A DNA stretch of 64,000 bases, taken from NCBI RefSeq assembly GCF_002979475.1, contig NZ_PCOY01000008.1, positions 1 to 64,000 of the forward strand, written 5' to 3'. Made by a program: the position numbers and the translations under genes. Below are positions 26,526 to 34,412 of this stretch, one piece after another. The notes under the pieces were generated by a model that was not told where the DNA came from, ran no database searches, and was given only the letters and a program-made list of their open reading frames with translations. Numbering within the stretch: the stretch's first letter is position 1; each line of letters opens with the position of its first letter. Source of the DNA: Microbacterium sp. MYb62 (GTDB lineage Bacteria; Actinomycetota; Actinomycetes; Actinomycetales; Microbacteriaceae).

Positions 26526-26665
26526 GCGAGCCCCGGATCTCGGGGGTCGTCGCGGGGTGGCAGGAGATAATTGCGCACGCGGTCGCCGCGTTCGCGGCGT
26601 CACGGACGGAAACGCGAGATGCGACGGCGCGGGGCCGTCCGTAGATTGGTCGGACCCTGCTGTGA

Positions 26666-26728
26666 ATGGAGTTCCCCGTGTCCGAGATCCGCGCCGTGCG
26701 CCCGTCCTGTACCGGCACCGCCGGCTGA
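26666..26728 (+). CDS. Possible leader peptide with a Cys codon
   Basis: A 20-codon frame (ATG 26666) or 16-codon frame (GTG 26678, preceded by GGAG) encodes ...SEIRAVRPSCTGTAG and stops 19 bp before the PLP-enzyme gene. The single Cys codon is at 26708. Two overlapping hairpins can form at its end: CCGGC-ACC-GCCGG (26712-26724) and CCGCCGG-CTGAC-CCGGCGG (26718-26736); the second covers the GGCGGG ribosome site of the next gene. This could be a cysteine-sensing attenuator, since the next gene is probably a C-S lyase. Chance GC-rich hairpins are the main alternative. Confidence 0.3.
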   Translation: MEFPVSEIRAVRPSCTGTAG

Positions 26729-26747
26729 CCCGGCGGGAACCTCGATC

Positions 26748-27944
26748 ATGACCGCGAAGCCCTCCGCTCCTCCGTCGCATCCGTTCGATGCGCGCACCCG
26801 CCTACACCTCGATCGGCCGCAGAGTCGCAAGTGGAGTCTGCATCCGGGGCGGATCGGGGCCTGGGTGGCGGAGATGGACTTCGGGGTCGCTCCCGAGATC
26901 GCCGAGGCACTGCACCGGGCGATCGACGACGAGAACCTCGGCTACCTCTCGCCGCCGCAGGCCGCGGAACTCGGCGAGGCGACCGCCGACTGGATGCGCG
27001 ACGAGTACGGGTGGGCGGTTGATCCGGAGCGCGTGCATCCGGTGTCCGATGTGATGGCGGCTCTCGGCGTCGCGGTGCAGGAGTATGCGCCGGCCGGTTC
27101 GCCGGTGATCGTGCCGACTCCCGCATATATGCCGTTTCTGACATACCTGCCCGCGATCGGACATCCGGTCATCGAGGTTCCGGGCTCCGAGGTCGATGGG
27201 CGCTGGCAACACGACCTGCAGTGCATCGAGGAGGCGTTCGTCGCGGGGGCGCGGACGCTCGTGCTCTGCAACCCGCACAACCCCACCGGCACGATCGCGG
27301 GGCGTGAGGAGCTCGTGGCGATCGCCGAGATCGTCGAGCGCCACGGCGGGCGGGTGTTCGCGGACGAGATCCATGCGCCGTTGCGATACGACGGTGCGCC
27401 GTTCGTGCCGTACGCCTCGGTGTCGGCGGCGACGGCCGCCCACACGGTGACGGGGACGAGCGCCTCGAAGGCCTGGAACATCCCCGGGTTGAAGACCGCA
27501 CAGCTGATCACCTCGAACGATGCGGATCAGGAGCAGTACAAGCGGTTCGGATTCGCGGTGCAGCACGGGGCGTCGACGCTCGGCGTCGTGGCGTCGTCGG
27601 CGGCGTATCGGTCGGGGAAGCCGTGGCTGACCGATGTGATCGGGTATCTCGACGGTTCGCGGCGCGAGCTCGCGCGACTCGTGGACGAGCACCTGCCGGG
27701 GGCCGTGTACCGTGCGCCCGAGGCGACCTACATCGGCTGGATCGACACCAGGGCGCTGGGGATCCCCGGTCCGCCGGCCGAGTTCTTCCGGGAGGAGGCG
27801 GGGGTCGTGCTCACCGAGGGGCGTCTGCTGGGGCGAGGGGCGGAGGGCTTCGTGCGCGTGGTGTTCGCGACACCCCGACCGATCCTGGAAGAGGCGTTCG
27901 CGGCGATGGGGGATGCGGTGCGGAGAACGGCTCTCACGTCCTGA
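26748..27944 (+). CDS. MalY/PatB-type PLP aminotransferase/cystathionine beta-lyase
   Basis: 398-aa fold-type I PLP enzyme. Characteristic stretches are AWVAEMDFGVAPEIAEAL, YLSPPQAAELGEATADWM, VLCNPHNPTGTIAGREEL (Asn contacting PLP), VFADEIHAPLRY (Asp and the cofactor-stacking region) and TGTSASKAWNIPGLKTAQ with the Lys that forms the Schiff base. MalY/PatB enzymes cleave cystathionine or cysteine to pyruvate, ammonia and a thiol or sulfide. Start ATG follows GGCGGGAACC. A short Cys-containing frame upstream may regulate it. Confidence 0.85.
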   Translation: MTAKPSAPPSHPFDARTRLHLDRPQSRKWSLHPGRIGAWVAEMDFGVAPEIAEALHRAIDDENLGYLSPPQAAELGEATADWMRDEYGWAVDPERVHPVSDVMAALGVAVQEYAPAGSPVIVPTPAYMPFLTYLPAIGHPVIEVPGSEVDGRWQHDLQCIEEAFVAGARTLVLCNPHNPTGTIAGREELVAIAEIVERHGGRVFADEIHAPLRYDGAPFVPYASVSAATAAHTVTGTSASKAWNIPGLKTAQLITSNDADQEQYKRFGFAVQHGASTLGVVASSAAYRSGKPWLTDVIGYLDGSRRELARLVDEHLPGAVYRAPEATYIGWIDTRALGIPGPPAEFFREEAGVVLTEGRLLGRGAEGFVRVVFATPRPILEEAFAAMGDAVRRTALTS

Positions 27945-28039
27945 GAGTCGCGGGGTCGGATGCCGCGGAAGAGGGTGTCAAGGCCCTCTGCCGATGTCGG
28001 TTCCGTGGCGTAGAAAGGATGCAAGAGAAGGGATCGCGC

Positions 28040-28267
28040 ATGTCCGCAGGCGATATCGAGACGTTCCACCGCAACGGCATCTGGTTCAACCGCATCGAAG
28101 GGGAATCCCAGACGCTGGGCAGCAGCTTCGAGAGCGAAGACGAGGCGGTGAAGGTCGGTCGCAGTGCGGCGGTCGCGCGTCAGGTCGCGCACACCGTGCG
28201 CTCCGAGGAGGGTCCGTCGAAAGACGCCCACGCCTACGATCTGCACCCGCGCGAGCTGATCGGGTGA
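28040..28267 (+). CDS. DUF2188-like small protein
   Basis: 75-aa protein: a short beta-rich head (IETFHRNGIWFNRIEGESQTLGSSFESEDEAVKVG) followed by a helix and a basic/acidic tail. The pattern, in which a short strand-turn-strand is followed by an Ala-rich helix and HDLHPRELIG-like end, resembles DUF2188 proteins. ATG is preceded by AGAAGGGA. It shares one base with the start of the next gene (TGATG), so the two are co-translated. No function known. Confidence 0.65.
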   Translation: MSAGDIETFHRNGIWFNRIEGESQTLGSSFESEDEAVKVGRSAAVARQVAHTVRSEEGPSKDAHAYDLHPRELIG

Positions 28268-29043
28268 TGGCCGCGGCTTCCGATTCGAGTGCCGGCGCGG
28301 CCGCAGAGCGACGAATGCTGTTGCAGGCATGTGTCAACGGGGCCCGCGAGGCGGCGGAGCATCCGTGGCTGAGTGCCGATGCGTCCGTCGTCGTCGATGA
28401 CGCTGCCCGTGCCGTCGTCGCCGGGGCGCACGAGGTGCACGTGCACCCGAAGGATGCTGCGGGCCGTGACAGCCTGGCCGCCGACGACGTCGCGCGGTGG
28501 GTGTGGGCGGCTCGCGCCGCGAGCCCGGGGGTTCCGGTGGGGGTGACCACCGGGGCGTGGGCCGAGCCCGACGTCGAGCGTCGTCTCGCCGCGATCGAGG
28601 CGTGGACGGAGTTGCCCGATCACGCGTCGGTGAACTGGCATGAGGCCGGTGCCGACGAGGTAGCCGCGCTGTTGCTGCGCCGGGGAGTGGCCGTCGAGGC
28701 CGGGTTGTGGGATGCCGCGGGCTTCGGGGTGTGGAAACGTTCGCCGGTGCGCGGGCAGTGCCTGCGGGTGCTGATCGAGCTGCCGGACGAGCCGGCCGCG
28801 ACGCTGCGTGATCACGCCGAGGGGATGATCGCGCACGTCGAGCTGGAGGAGCCCGGTCTTCCGATCCTGCTGCACGGCGAGGAGGGTTCGGCGTGGCCGG
28901 TGTTCGACCTGGCCGTCGAGTTCGGACGGGACTCGCGGATCGGGCTGGAAGACACCCTCCTCCTGCCCGACGGTTCCCCCGCGCCGGGGAACGCCGCCCT
29001 GGTTCGTGCCGCTGTCGCACGGATGGGCGTGCGCGCCGGCTGA
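28267..29043 (+). CDS. BKACE-family (DUF849) beta-keto acid cleavage enzyme
   Basis: 258-aa TIM-barrel protein of the 3-keto-5-aminohexanoate cleavage family, which condenses a beta-keto acid with acetyl-CoA. The early strand LLQACVNGAREAAEHP, the zinc-binding HVHPKDAAGRDSL (His-X-His), VGVTTGAW and NWHEAGADEV are visible. At 258 aa it is shorter than the usual 270-310, which is typical of many actinobacterial members. Substrate cannot be inferred. Coupled to the DUF2188-like gene by a TGATG overlap. Confidence 0.8.
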   Translation: MAAASDSSAGAAAERRMLLQACVNGAREAAEHPWLSADASVVVDDAARAVVAGAHEVHVHPKDAAGRDSLAADDVARWVWAARAASPGVPVGVTTGAWAEPDVERRLAAIEAWTELPDHASVNWHEAGADEVAALLLRRGVAVEAGLWDAAGFGVWKRSPVRGQCLRVLIELPDEPAATLRDHAEGMIAHVELEEPGLPILLHGEEGSAWPVFDLAVEFGRDSRIGLEDTLLLPDGSPAPGNAALVRAAVARMGVRAG

Positions 29044-29075
29044 GCAGGCGCTCTGTCGCTGACGCGGGGTCCCGC

Positions 29076-29996
29076 TCATGCAGTGGAGTCGTCGCCGGCC
29101 TTCAGGAAGTCGACCATGAGCGCCGCCGCCTCGGGGGCATGCGTTTCGAGCAGGAAGTGCCCGGCGTCGAACACGTGAGCCTCCATGCGCGGGAGGTCGC
29201 GCATCCACGATTCCACCTCGGCGAGGTCGAAGAAGGCGTCGTGGCGCCCCCACAGGAGGAGCGCTCGCGGCTGCGTGCGCGCCAGGTATTCGGCGATCTC
29301 GTCGAACCGCGCGGCGTGGTTCGCGTAGTCGGCGTTGAGCGCCCGTTGCGCGTCGAGCCGACCCGGCAGCTGCATCACGTGCCAGTCCTGCTCCCAGACG
29401 GCGGGTGAGATGTGTTCGGCGACGTCCGCGGGGAGGCCGGCGATGTACTGATCCCGTGTGCCGTCGTGCGTGAGGTGCGCGGTGGCGGCGTTCGTGTTCT
29501 CCTCGCTCGGGTGCTCCCACGATTCGAGTGTCGCCGCCCACTCGGGGCCGAATCCGGTGTGGTGGGCGTTGGCGTTCTGGATGATCAGGCCGAGCACCGA
29601 CGCGGGGTCGCTCATCGCGATCTGGAGTCCCACCGGTGCGCCGTAGTCGTGGAGGTAGACGTACCGCTGTCTCACTTCGAGCGCGTCGAGCAGTTCGGTG
29701 ACGGCTTCCGCGAGGGCGGGGAAGGTGGCTGTCGGGAGGACATCCGATTCCCCGAAGCCCGGCAGGTCGGGCGCGATCACGTACGCGACCTCGGCCAGTG
29801 CGGGGATGACGTCGCGGAACGTCAGCGCGGAGGAGGGGAAGCCGTGCAGCAGCAGAACTGCCGGGCGGCTCGGGTCGCCTGCGGTGTAGTAGGAGAGTTC
29901 GGTGCCTCCGGAGAGGCGCAGCCGGTGGTGGTCCGCTCCGGGAATGTCATGAACCCTGTCGGCCTGTTCCCTGTCGGCGGGATTCCTGTCGTTCAT
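29076..29996 (-). CDS. Alpha/beta hydrolase, epoxide hydrolase/haloalkane dehalogenase-like
   Basis: 306-aa alpha/beta-fold hydrolase. The oxyanion-loop motif is LLLHGFPSSALTFRDVIP; the nucleophile elbow YLHDYGAPVG has Asp rather than Ser, as in epoxide hydrolases and haloalkane dehalogenases. The acid residue likely lies in LLWGRHDAFF and the catalytic His in FDAGHFLLETHAPE. Start ATG at 29996 has AGGAG 8 nt upstream; GTG at 30005 is possible. No signal peptide. Substrate unknown. Confidence 0.85.
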   Translation of the reverse strand: MNDRNPADREQADRVHDIPGADHHRLRLSGGTELSYYTAGDPSRPAVLLLHGFPSSALTFRDVIPALAEVAYVIAPDLPGFGESDVLPTATFPALAEAVTELLDALEVRQRYVYLHDYGAPVGLQIAMSDPASVLGLIIQNANAHHTGFGPEWAATLESWEHPSEENTNAATAHLTHDGTRDQYIAGLPADVAEHISPAVWEQDWHVMQLPGRLDAQRALNADYANHAARFDEIAEYLARTQPRALLLWGRHDAFFDLAEVESWMRDLPRMEAHVFDAGHFLLETHAPEAAALMVDFLKAGDDSTA

Positions 29997-30182
29997 CGCA
30001 TGCACTCCTGTTCCGGTCTCACGAGGAGGCGCCGCGGGGTCTCCGGCGGCGCGGTTCTGTCGTGTATACCCGGACCTCGAGGACAAGGCAACACCGTTGC
30101 GATGCCTGGTTCGTCCCCTGCGGATCACGCTCCGGGACCGCGCGACGAGCACGTCGTGGGAGCGACTGGGTACTCTGGGCGC

Positions 30183-30341
30183 ATGTTCGGTGACAGCGTT
30201 GTCCTCTTCATCTTCTTCTACGCCGCGGTGTTCCTGATCGGAACCCTCATCCTGTGGCTGGTGATCTACTCGGCCGTGCGCGCGGCGTTGTCGTCTCATC
30301 GGCAGGCGGTGGCGCGGGGTGGGCAGCCAGGCCGGCTGTAG
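30183..30341 (+). CDS. Small one-helix membrane protein
   Basis: 52-aa protein with one long hydrophobic helix, VVLFIFFYAAVFLIGTLILWLVIYSAV, followed by a basic tail (RAALSSHRQAVARGGQPGRL) expected to stay inside. ATG at 30183 is the natural start; the same frame is open far upstream but that part reads as noncoding. Function unknown; it stands alone between divergent and convergent neighbours. Confidence 0.55.
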   Translation: MFGDSVVLFIFFYAAVFLIGTLILWLVIYSAVRAALSSHRQAVARGGQPGRL

Positions 30342-30374
30342 TCGCGCAGCGGCGATCGCGCACCCGGGCCGCGG

Positions 30375-30758
30375 TCACGCGCCTTCGTGCTCCCACCCCG
30401 ACCAGCCGGGTCGGTCGACGATGCAGAAGCGGTTCCCTTCCGGGTCTTCCATGATCATGTAGTCGGCGTCGGCCGGCCGACCGTCCCAGTGCACCTCGCT
30501 CGCGCCCAGCTCGGTGAGTCGGCGCACCTCGGCGGCCTGATCCTCGGCGTAGATGTCGAGGTGGATGCGCGGAGGCAGCACGCGCTCGGAGCGATGGGCA
30601 TCGAGGGAGATGCAGGGGGCATCGGCGTCACGCGGCTTCAGCACGACCCAGTCGTCTTCCGCGGGGTCGCGTTCGATGTAGTCGAGGGCCGCTTTCCAGA
30701 AGCGCGTCTGCGCGGGGAGGTCCGTCACGCGGATCACGATCGAGGCGAGCTTCAGCAT
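30375..30758 (-). CDS. VOC-family protein
   Basis: 127-aa single-domain glyoxalase-like protein. The first module is LASIVIRVTDLPAQTRFWKAALDY and the second PRIHLDIYAEDQAAEVRRLTELGASEV, ending in MIMEDPEGNRFCIVDRPGW, which carries the usual Glu/His-type ligand positions. ATG at 30758 gives the canonical start. Many such proteins confer resistance or modify small molecules; no specific role can be given. Confidence 0.8.
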   Translation of the reverse strand: MLKLASIVIRVTDLPAQTRFWKAALDYIERDPAEDDWVVLKPRDADAPCISLDAHRSERVLPPRIHLDIYAEDQAAEVRRLTELGASEVHWDGRPADADYMIMEDPEGNRFCIVDRPGWSGWEHEGA

Positions 30759-31008
30759 GAGGTCGAGTGTAGGGGCGCGCGAAGGTTCGCATCTGACGTC
30801 GTGAGGAGATGGGGCAGGGAGATCCGCGAGCCATGGCGGCGTGGGGCCGACAAGACCGCCGAGTTGCGCATTCATCGCTCAGCTCCGACTCCGTGCACAG
30901 GCGATATTCCGGCACTCAACGCCACATATGAGTGCAATATGACCTTCTTTGTGCCACTGTCCATCGTGAACCGCCGCAGTGCGGCACATTTCACGAAGGG
31001 AGCTCGCC

Positions 31009-31998
31009 ATGATCCGCAAGAAGAGGTATCTGCTCGCTGCATCAGTTTCGATGCTGTCGGTATCGGGGGCCGCGTTGTTTGCGGCACCAGCGATTGCCGA
31101 TGATTCGCTGTCGCCTGACTCGGCCACGCCCGCTGACGTCTCGGCTCTGGTCGCCGAGGCCGTCGATTCGGCTGGCGTTTCAGCTACTGCTGCTTCGGGA
31201 GGTTCTGCTGTCGATGTGAACGTGCCGAAGGATGCGGCTGAGGGCGTGGTGGTGCAAGTGGCTGATGGCCTGGACTTCACCGTCGCTACGCCAATCGGGG
31301 TCTTCACCGACCAAGGGATGACGACTGCGGATGGATCCACGGTCTACACCGGTGAGGACGGGCACCCCGACGTGGCCGTGACCCCCCTGCAGGGCGGTGT
31401 GCGGATATCCACGGTCCTCTGGGACGAGTCGCACGCGACGAGCTTCGACTATCCGCTGCCGGAAGGAGTCAACGCCGAGGTCCTTCCCGACGGGAGTGTG
31501 GAGTTGACACGTGCCCTCGAGGTCGCCGGCACCGCCGGCGAGGTTGCCGCCGTCGTCGGTCAGGTGGAGCCGGCATGGGCGGTCGATGCGGACGGGAACA
31601 CGGTTCCCACCACCTACGTCGTCTCCAACGGGATCTTGACTCAGGAAGTCGACACGGCGGGCGCAGCCTTTCCGGTCGTAGCTGACCCGACGTGGGGATT
31701 CACGAGCCCGATTCAAGTCCGAGTTCGATGGAATCGCGCGGAGACGGCGACCATCGCGAATGGCGGGTGGGGTGCCAGTGGCATCACGGGGGTCTGCGCC
31801 GGGGCGGGAGCGGCACTGGGCGGTCCTGCCGGCGCCGCGGCCTTCGGGGCCGGCTGCTTGGCTACGTCGGGGCCGGCCGTCTACACGGCAGGCGTCGCGC
31901 AGAACTCGAGCCCGAAGAGGTGCCTCGAGGGCTTTCTCACCTACATCCCTGGGGTGAGCCTCATCATCCCGTGGTACGGAACGTACGCATGCAGATGA
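31009..31998 (+). CDS. Secreted protein of unknown function with Cys-rich hydrophobic C-terminal domain
   Basis: 329-aa exported protein. The Sec signal peptide is MIRKKRYLLAASVSMLSVSGAALFAAPAIA, cleaved before DDSLSP. The middle is beta-rich and acidic (VYTGEDGHPDVAVTPLQGGVRISTV). DPTWGFTSPIQVRVRWNRAETATI marks the start of a C-terminal domain with a glycine/alanine hydrophobic run (GAGAALGGPAGAAAFGAG) and four Cys residues. Start ATG has GGGAG upstream. An imperfect hairpin precedes the ribosome site (about 30952-30988). The next gene, a small membrane protein, overlaps it; I suspect a secreted effector with its protector, but no homology supports a toxin claim. Confidence 0.7.
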   Translation: MIRKKRYLLAASVSMLSVSGAALFAAPAIADDSLSPDSATPADVSALVAEAVDSAGVSATAASGGSAVDVNVPKDAAEGVVVQVADGLDFTVATPIGVFTDQGMTTADGSTVYTGEDGHPDVAVTPLQGGVRISTVLWDESHATSFDYPLPEGVNAEVLPDGSVELTRALEVAGTAGEVAAVVGQVEPAWAVDADGNTVPTTYVVSNGILTQEVDTAGAAFPVVADPTWGFTSPIQVRVRWNRAETATIANGGWGASGITGVCAGAGAALGGPAGAAAFGAGCLATSGPAVYTAGVAQNSSPKRCLEGFLTYIPGVSLIIPWYGTYACR

Positions 31999-32249
31999 AC
32001 GCGAACTTGTACACGTACTCGATGCGCACGCGACTTCACGTCCTGTTCTCGCCGCTGCGTCTGGCGGCCTTCATCGCGGCGATCGTCATCGCAGTGGTGG
32101 GGAACGTGCTCTACATCAACAATGGGGGCGGGCCCGACTGGCTGGGGCCGGTGTCAGTGGCCCCGATCTGGGCGTGCGTCGCCTGGGAGGTCGCGACCGA
32201 CATGAAGATGAGGCGTCGTGACCGCGAAAGTGGAGGCAGCGACTCATAG
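31995..32249 (+). CDS. Small two-helix membrane protein, partner of the secreted protein
   Basis: 84-aa protein with two hydrophobic segments, LAAFIAAIVIAVVGNVLYI and WLGPVSVAPIWACVAWEVA, and a basic C-terminus (MKMRRRDRESGG). Its ATG overlaps the stop of the secreted protein (ATGA); ATG at 31989 is an equal alternative. Co-translation with an exported protein suggests a joint task, for example immunity or anchoring. A strong hairpin terminator follows 47 bp downstream. Confidence 0.6.
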   Translation: MNANLYTYSMRTRLHVLFSPLRLAAFIAAIVIAVVGNVLYINNGGGPDWLGPVSVAPIWACVAWEVATDMKMRRRDRESGGSDS

Positions 32250-32296
32250 ATCGTCGGGCTGAATACCTGACGCCATGAGGTCTCGGGCAGATGCGA

Positions 32297-32329
32297 AACG
32301 CCCCCGCCGTTCGGGTCGGCGGGGGCGTT
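32297..32329. terminator. Bidirectional rho-independent-type terminator
   Basis: AACGCCCCCGCC and GGCGGGGGCGTT form a perfect 12-bp stem with a 9-nt loop between the convergent membrane-protein and SDR genes. It is the strongest terminator hairpin I saw in the window. Confidence 0.8.
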
Positions 32330-32346
32330 GGCTTCGCGGGTGCGGC

Positions 32347-33348
32347 TTACTGCACCGACCATCCGCCGTCCGAGGCGAGGATGGCCCCGTTGATGTTCAC
32401 GGCGTCGTCCGACAGCAGGAACGTGATGGATGCGGCCAGGTGCTCGGCCGTCGCCACCGTCGGGATGGACTGCTGGAATGGAGCCAGGCGGCCAGAACCG
32501 TACTCGGACATGTTCGGGGGCATCGGGATGCCGGTGGCGACGCCGCCGGGGGCGACGGAGTTCACGCGGATGCCCTTCGGCCCGTACATGAAGGCGGCGG
32601 ACTTGGTGACGCCGATGATGCCGTGCTTGCTGGCCGTGTAGGCGTTGCCCGAGGCGTTGCCGCGCAGGCCCGCTTCGCTCGAGACGTTGAGGATCGCACC
32701 GTGACCGGCTGCCTCCATGACGGGGATGACCGCGCGCATGAGCTTGAACGGAGCGGTCAGGTTGATCGCGATCACCCGGTCCCAGACAGCATCCGGGGTC
32801 TCGCCCGCGGGGGAGAAGTCGTCGTTGATGCCGGCGACGTTCGCGAGGCCGTCGATGCGGTCACCCGCGGCGGCGAGGACGGCGTCGATCGCGTCTTGCT
32901 TCGTGAGGTCGCCGGCGACCGTGACGATGTCGGCATCCGGGAGCTCGGACTTGAGGGCGTCGAGCTTCTCGGCGGCGATGTCGCTGGCGATCACGCGTCC
33001 GCCTTCGCGGGCGATGCGCGAGGCGGTGGCCTTGCCGATGCCGGAGGCGGCACCGGTGACGATCACGGTCTTGCCGGCGAAGCGGCCGGAGGTGACCTTC
33101 TCGGTCCAGCCCTCGGAGGCGTCGTCTTCGGGGATCTCGCCGCCGTTGGCCGCGCGCACGAGGTCGTTGACGACCGACTGGGGGAGCTGGCCCTGGCTCA
33201 TGGCGACGAGCTGCTGCAGCGGCAGGCCGAGCACGGGGGTGAGGAGTTCGGGGTCGGCGCCCGTCTGCTGGAAGAGTCCGCGGATGAGAGGCCCGCCGGT
33301 CGGGTCGTTCATCCAGTCGCCGATGGTGGAGTGTGCGGTGAGGGCCAT
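32347..33348 (-). CDS. SDR-family oxidoreductase with N-terminal extension
   Basis: 333-aa protein. From about residue 87 it is a classical short-chain dehydrogenase: VIVTGAASGIGKATA (NAD(P) binding), NVAGIND, ILNVSSEAGL with the catalytic Ser and YTASKHG with Tyr and Lys; it ends in DDAVNINGAILASDGGWSVQ. The first about 85 residues (IGDWMNDPTGGPLIRGLFQQ...) are an extra helical segment not present in most SDRs; it fits a subset of actinobacterial SDRs. Divergent from a TetR gene across 85 bp, suggesting inducible expression. Confidence 0.85.
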   Translation of the reverse strand: MALTAHSTIGDWMNDPTGGPLIRGLFQQTGADPELLTPVLGLPLQQLVAMSQGQLPQSVVNDLVRAANGGEIPEDDASEGWTEKVTSGRFAGKTVIVTGAASGIGKATASRIAREGGRVIASDIAAEKLDALKSELPDADIVTVAGDLTKQDAIDAVLAAAGDRIDGLANVAGINDDFSPAGETPDAVWDRVIAINLTAPFKLMRAVIPVMEAAGHGAILNVSSEAGLRGNASGNAYTASKHGIIGVTKSAAFMYGPKGIRVNSVAPGGVATGIPMPPNMSEYGSGRLAPFQQSIPTVATAEHLAASITFLLSDDAVNINGAILASDGGWSVQ

Positions 33349-33390
33349 GCTCTTTCTCCTTGTTCGGGGTTCCTGCGGTTTCGCAACGGT

Positions 33391-33416
33391 GCGTCTACTT
33401 ATATTCCAGTGTACGC
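33391..33416. promoter_or_regulatory. Candidate TetR operator between SDR and TetR genes
   Basis: The segment GCGTCTAC-N10-GTGTACGC is an imperfect inverted repeat (outer GCGT/ACGC and AC pairs match) in an AT-rich stretch of the divergent promoter region. It is the best candidate site for the adjacent TetR regulator. Confidence 0.35.
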
Positions 33417-33433
33417 CTGACTACGCTCGAAGG

Positions 33434-34003
33434 GTGCCCCGTCCTCGCAGTGAAAAGGCCCGTCAATCCGTGCTGGAGGCGATGCGGCGCGCGCTCGCCG
33501 CAGACGGGTACGAGTCCGTGACGATCGAAGGCCTCGCGGAGTCGGCGGAGGTGTCGAAGCAGACGATCTACCGGTGGTGGCCGTCGAAGGCCGCGATCCT
33601 CGGCGAGGCGCTGCTCGAGGGGTCGATCCCGGATGCCGACGCTGTGGTCCCCATGACGCCGGACCTCGGCGCCGATCTTCGGGCGTGGTTCACGGCGGTG
33701 TCCGCCGGGCTGGCTCGGCCGGAAGGGGTGGCGCTGGCGCGGGCGCTGATCGAGGTGACCGCGGCCGATCCCGAGTTGGGGCTCGTGCTGAACGAGCGGT
33801 TGGCGGCGCCGATCCGCGAGTGGGTGGCGGAGCGGGTGGCGCGCGGGCGTGCGGAAGGGGACGTCCGGGCGGATGTGGATGCTGCCGCGATCGCGGATCA
33901 GTTCATCGCCATGGCGTCATACTCCGCGCTGATCGGGCAGCCGTTGAGTGCGGAGCGGGTCGAGGAGACGGTGGTGCGGTTGCTGCGGGGGATTGCGGCG
34001 TAG
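33434..34003 (+). CDS. TetR-family regulator, divergent to SDR
   Basis: 189-aa regulator starting at GTG (MPRPRSEKARQSVLEAMRRALAADGY). The HTH reads VTIEGLAESAEVSKQTIYRWWPSKAAILGEALLEG; the C-terminal half is a TetR_C ligand domain. It resembles the TetR at 6535. Orientation and spacing imply that it represses the SDR gene and itself. The upstream frame is open but not coding. Confidence 0.85.
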   Translation: MPRPRSEKARQSVLEAMRRALAADGYESVTIEGLAESAEVSKQTIYRWWPSKAAILGEALLEGSIPDADAVVPMTPDLGADLRAWFTAVSAGLARPEGVALARALIEVTAADPELGLVLNERLAAPIREWVAERVARGRAEGDVRADVDAAAIADQFIAMASYSALIGQPLSAERVEETVVRLLRGIAA

Positions 34004-34046
34004 CTCTCGACGTCGCGCCCTGGGTGCGATGTGAGAGGGTCATCGC

Positions 34047-34379
34047 ATGACAACTGAGAACCCCACCCCGGCTGAAGCAGGTGAGCTCATCCTGGCTGCT
34101 GCGCGACGAGAAAAGCTCTGGCGAGATCTGTATGACGTCGTGAGGCGGAATCGTGATGCCAACGGCCCGCGACCGATCGCCGAGCTCGAATCTCTGGTCT
34201 CAAACGCGCGATTCGCGATCCGTTCGCCGGAAACCAACGAGCAGGACGGACCGCTGTTGCGCGAGTTGGAGGATGTGTTCCGTTCGAACAGCGGCATCGT
34301 CGAGGAACTGCCCGAGAGCGACCTGGACTACGTCGTCGCCCAAGCGCTCGCTGGGAACAGGCCAGAACGGTTGACGTAG
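34047..34379 (+). CDS. Hypothetical protein
   Basis: 110-aa mostly helical, charged protein (TPAEAGELILAAARREKLWRDLYDVVRRN...). No signal peptide, membrane helix or motif that I recognise. It starts at ATG and lies in the same direction as the TetR gene, 43 bp downstream of it. Composition differs slightly from neighbours but is still GC-rich. No function can be offered. Confidence 0.5.
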   Translation: MTTENPTPAEAGELILAAARREKLWRDLYDVVRRNRDANGPRPIAELESLVSNARFAIRSPETNEQDGPLLRELEDVFRSNSGIVEELPESDLDYVVAQALAGNRPERLT

Positions 34380-34412
34380 TCGACGTAGTCGACGCACTCG
34401 GGCTGATGGCGG

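Noticed and set aside
30003..30182. Upstream coding extension of the alpha/beta hydrolase or of the 52-aa membrane protein
   Set aside because: Frames are open here but the sequence lacks domain character; both genes have better internal starts.
30952..30988. Hairpin GTGCCACTG / CAGTGCGGCAC before the secreted-protein gene as a riboswitch
   Set aside because: The stem has a 2-nt bulge and no conserved riboswitch core; a simple mRNA or operator hairpin is as likely.
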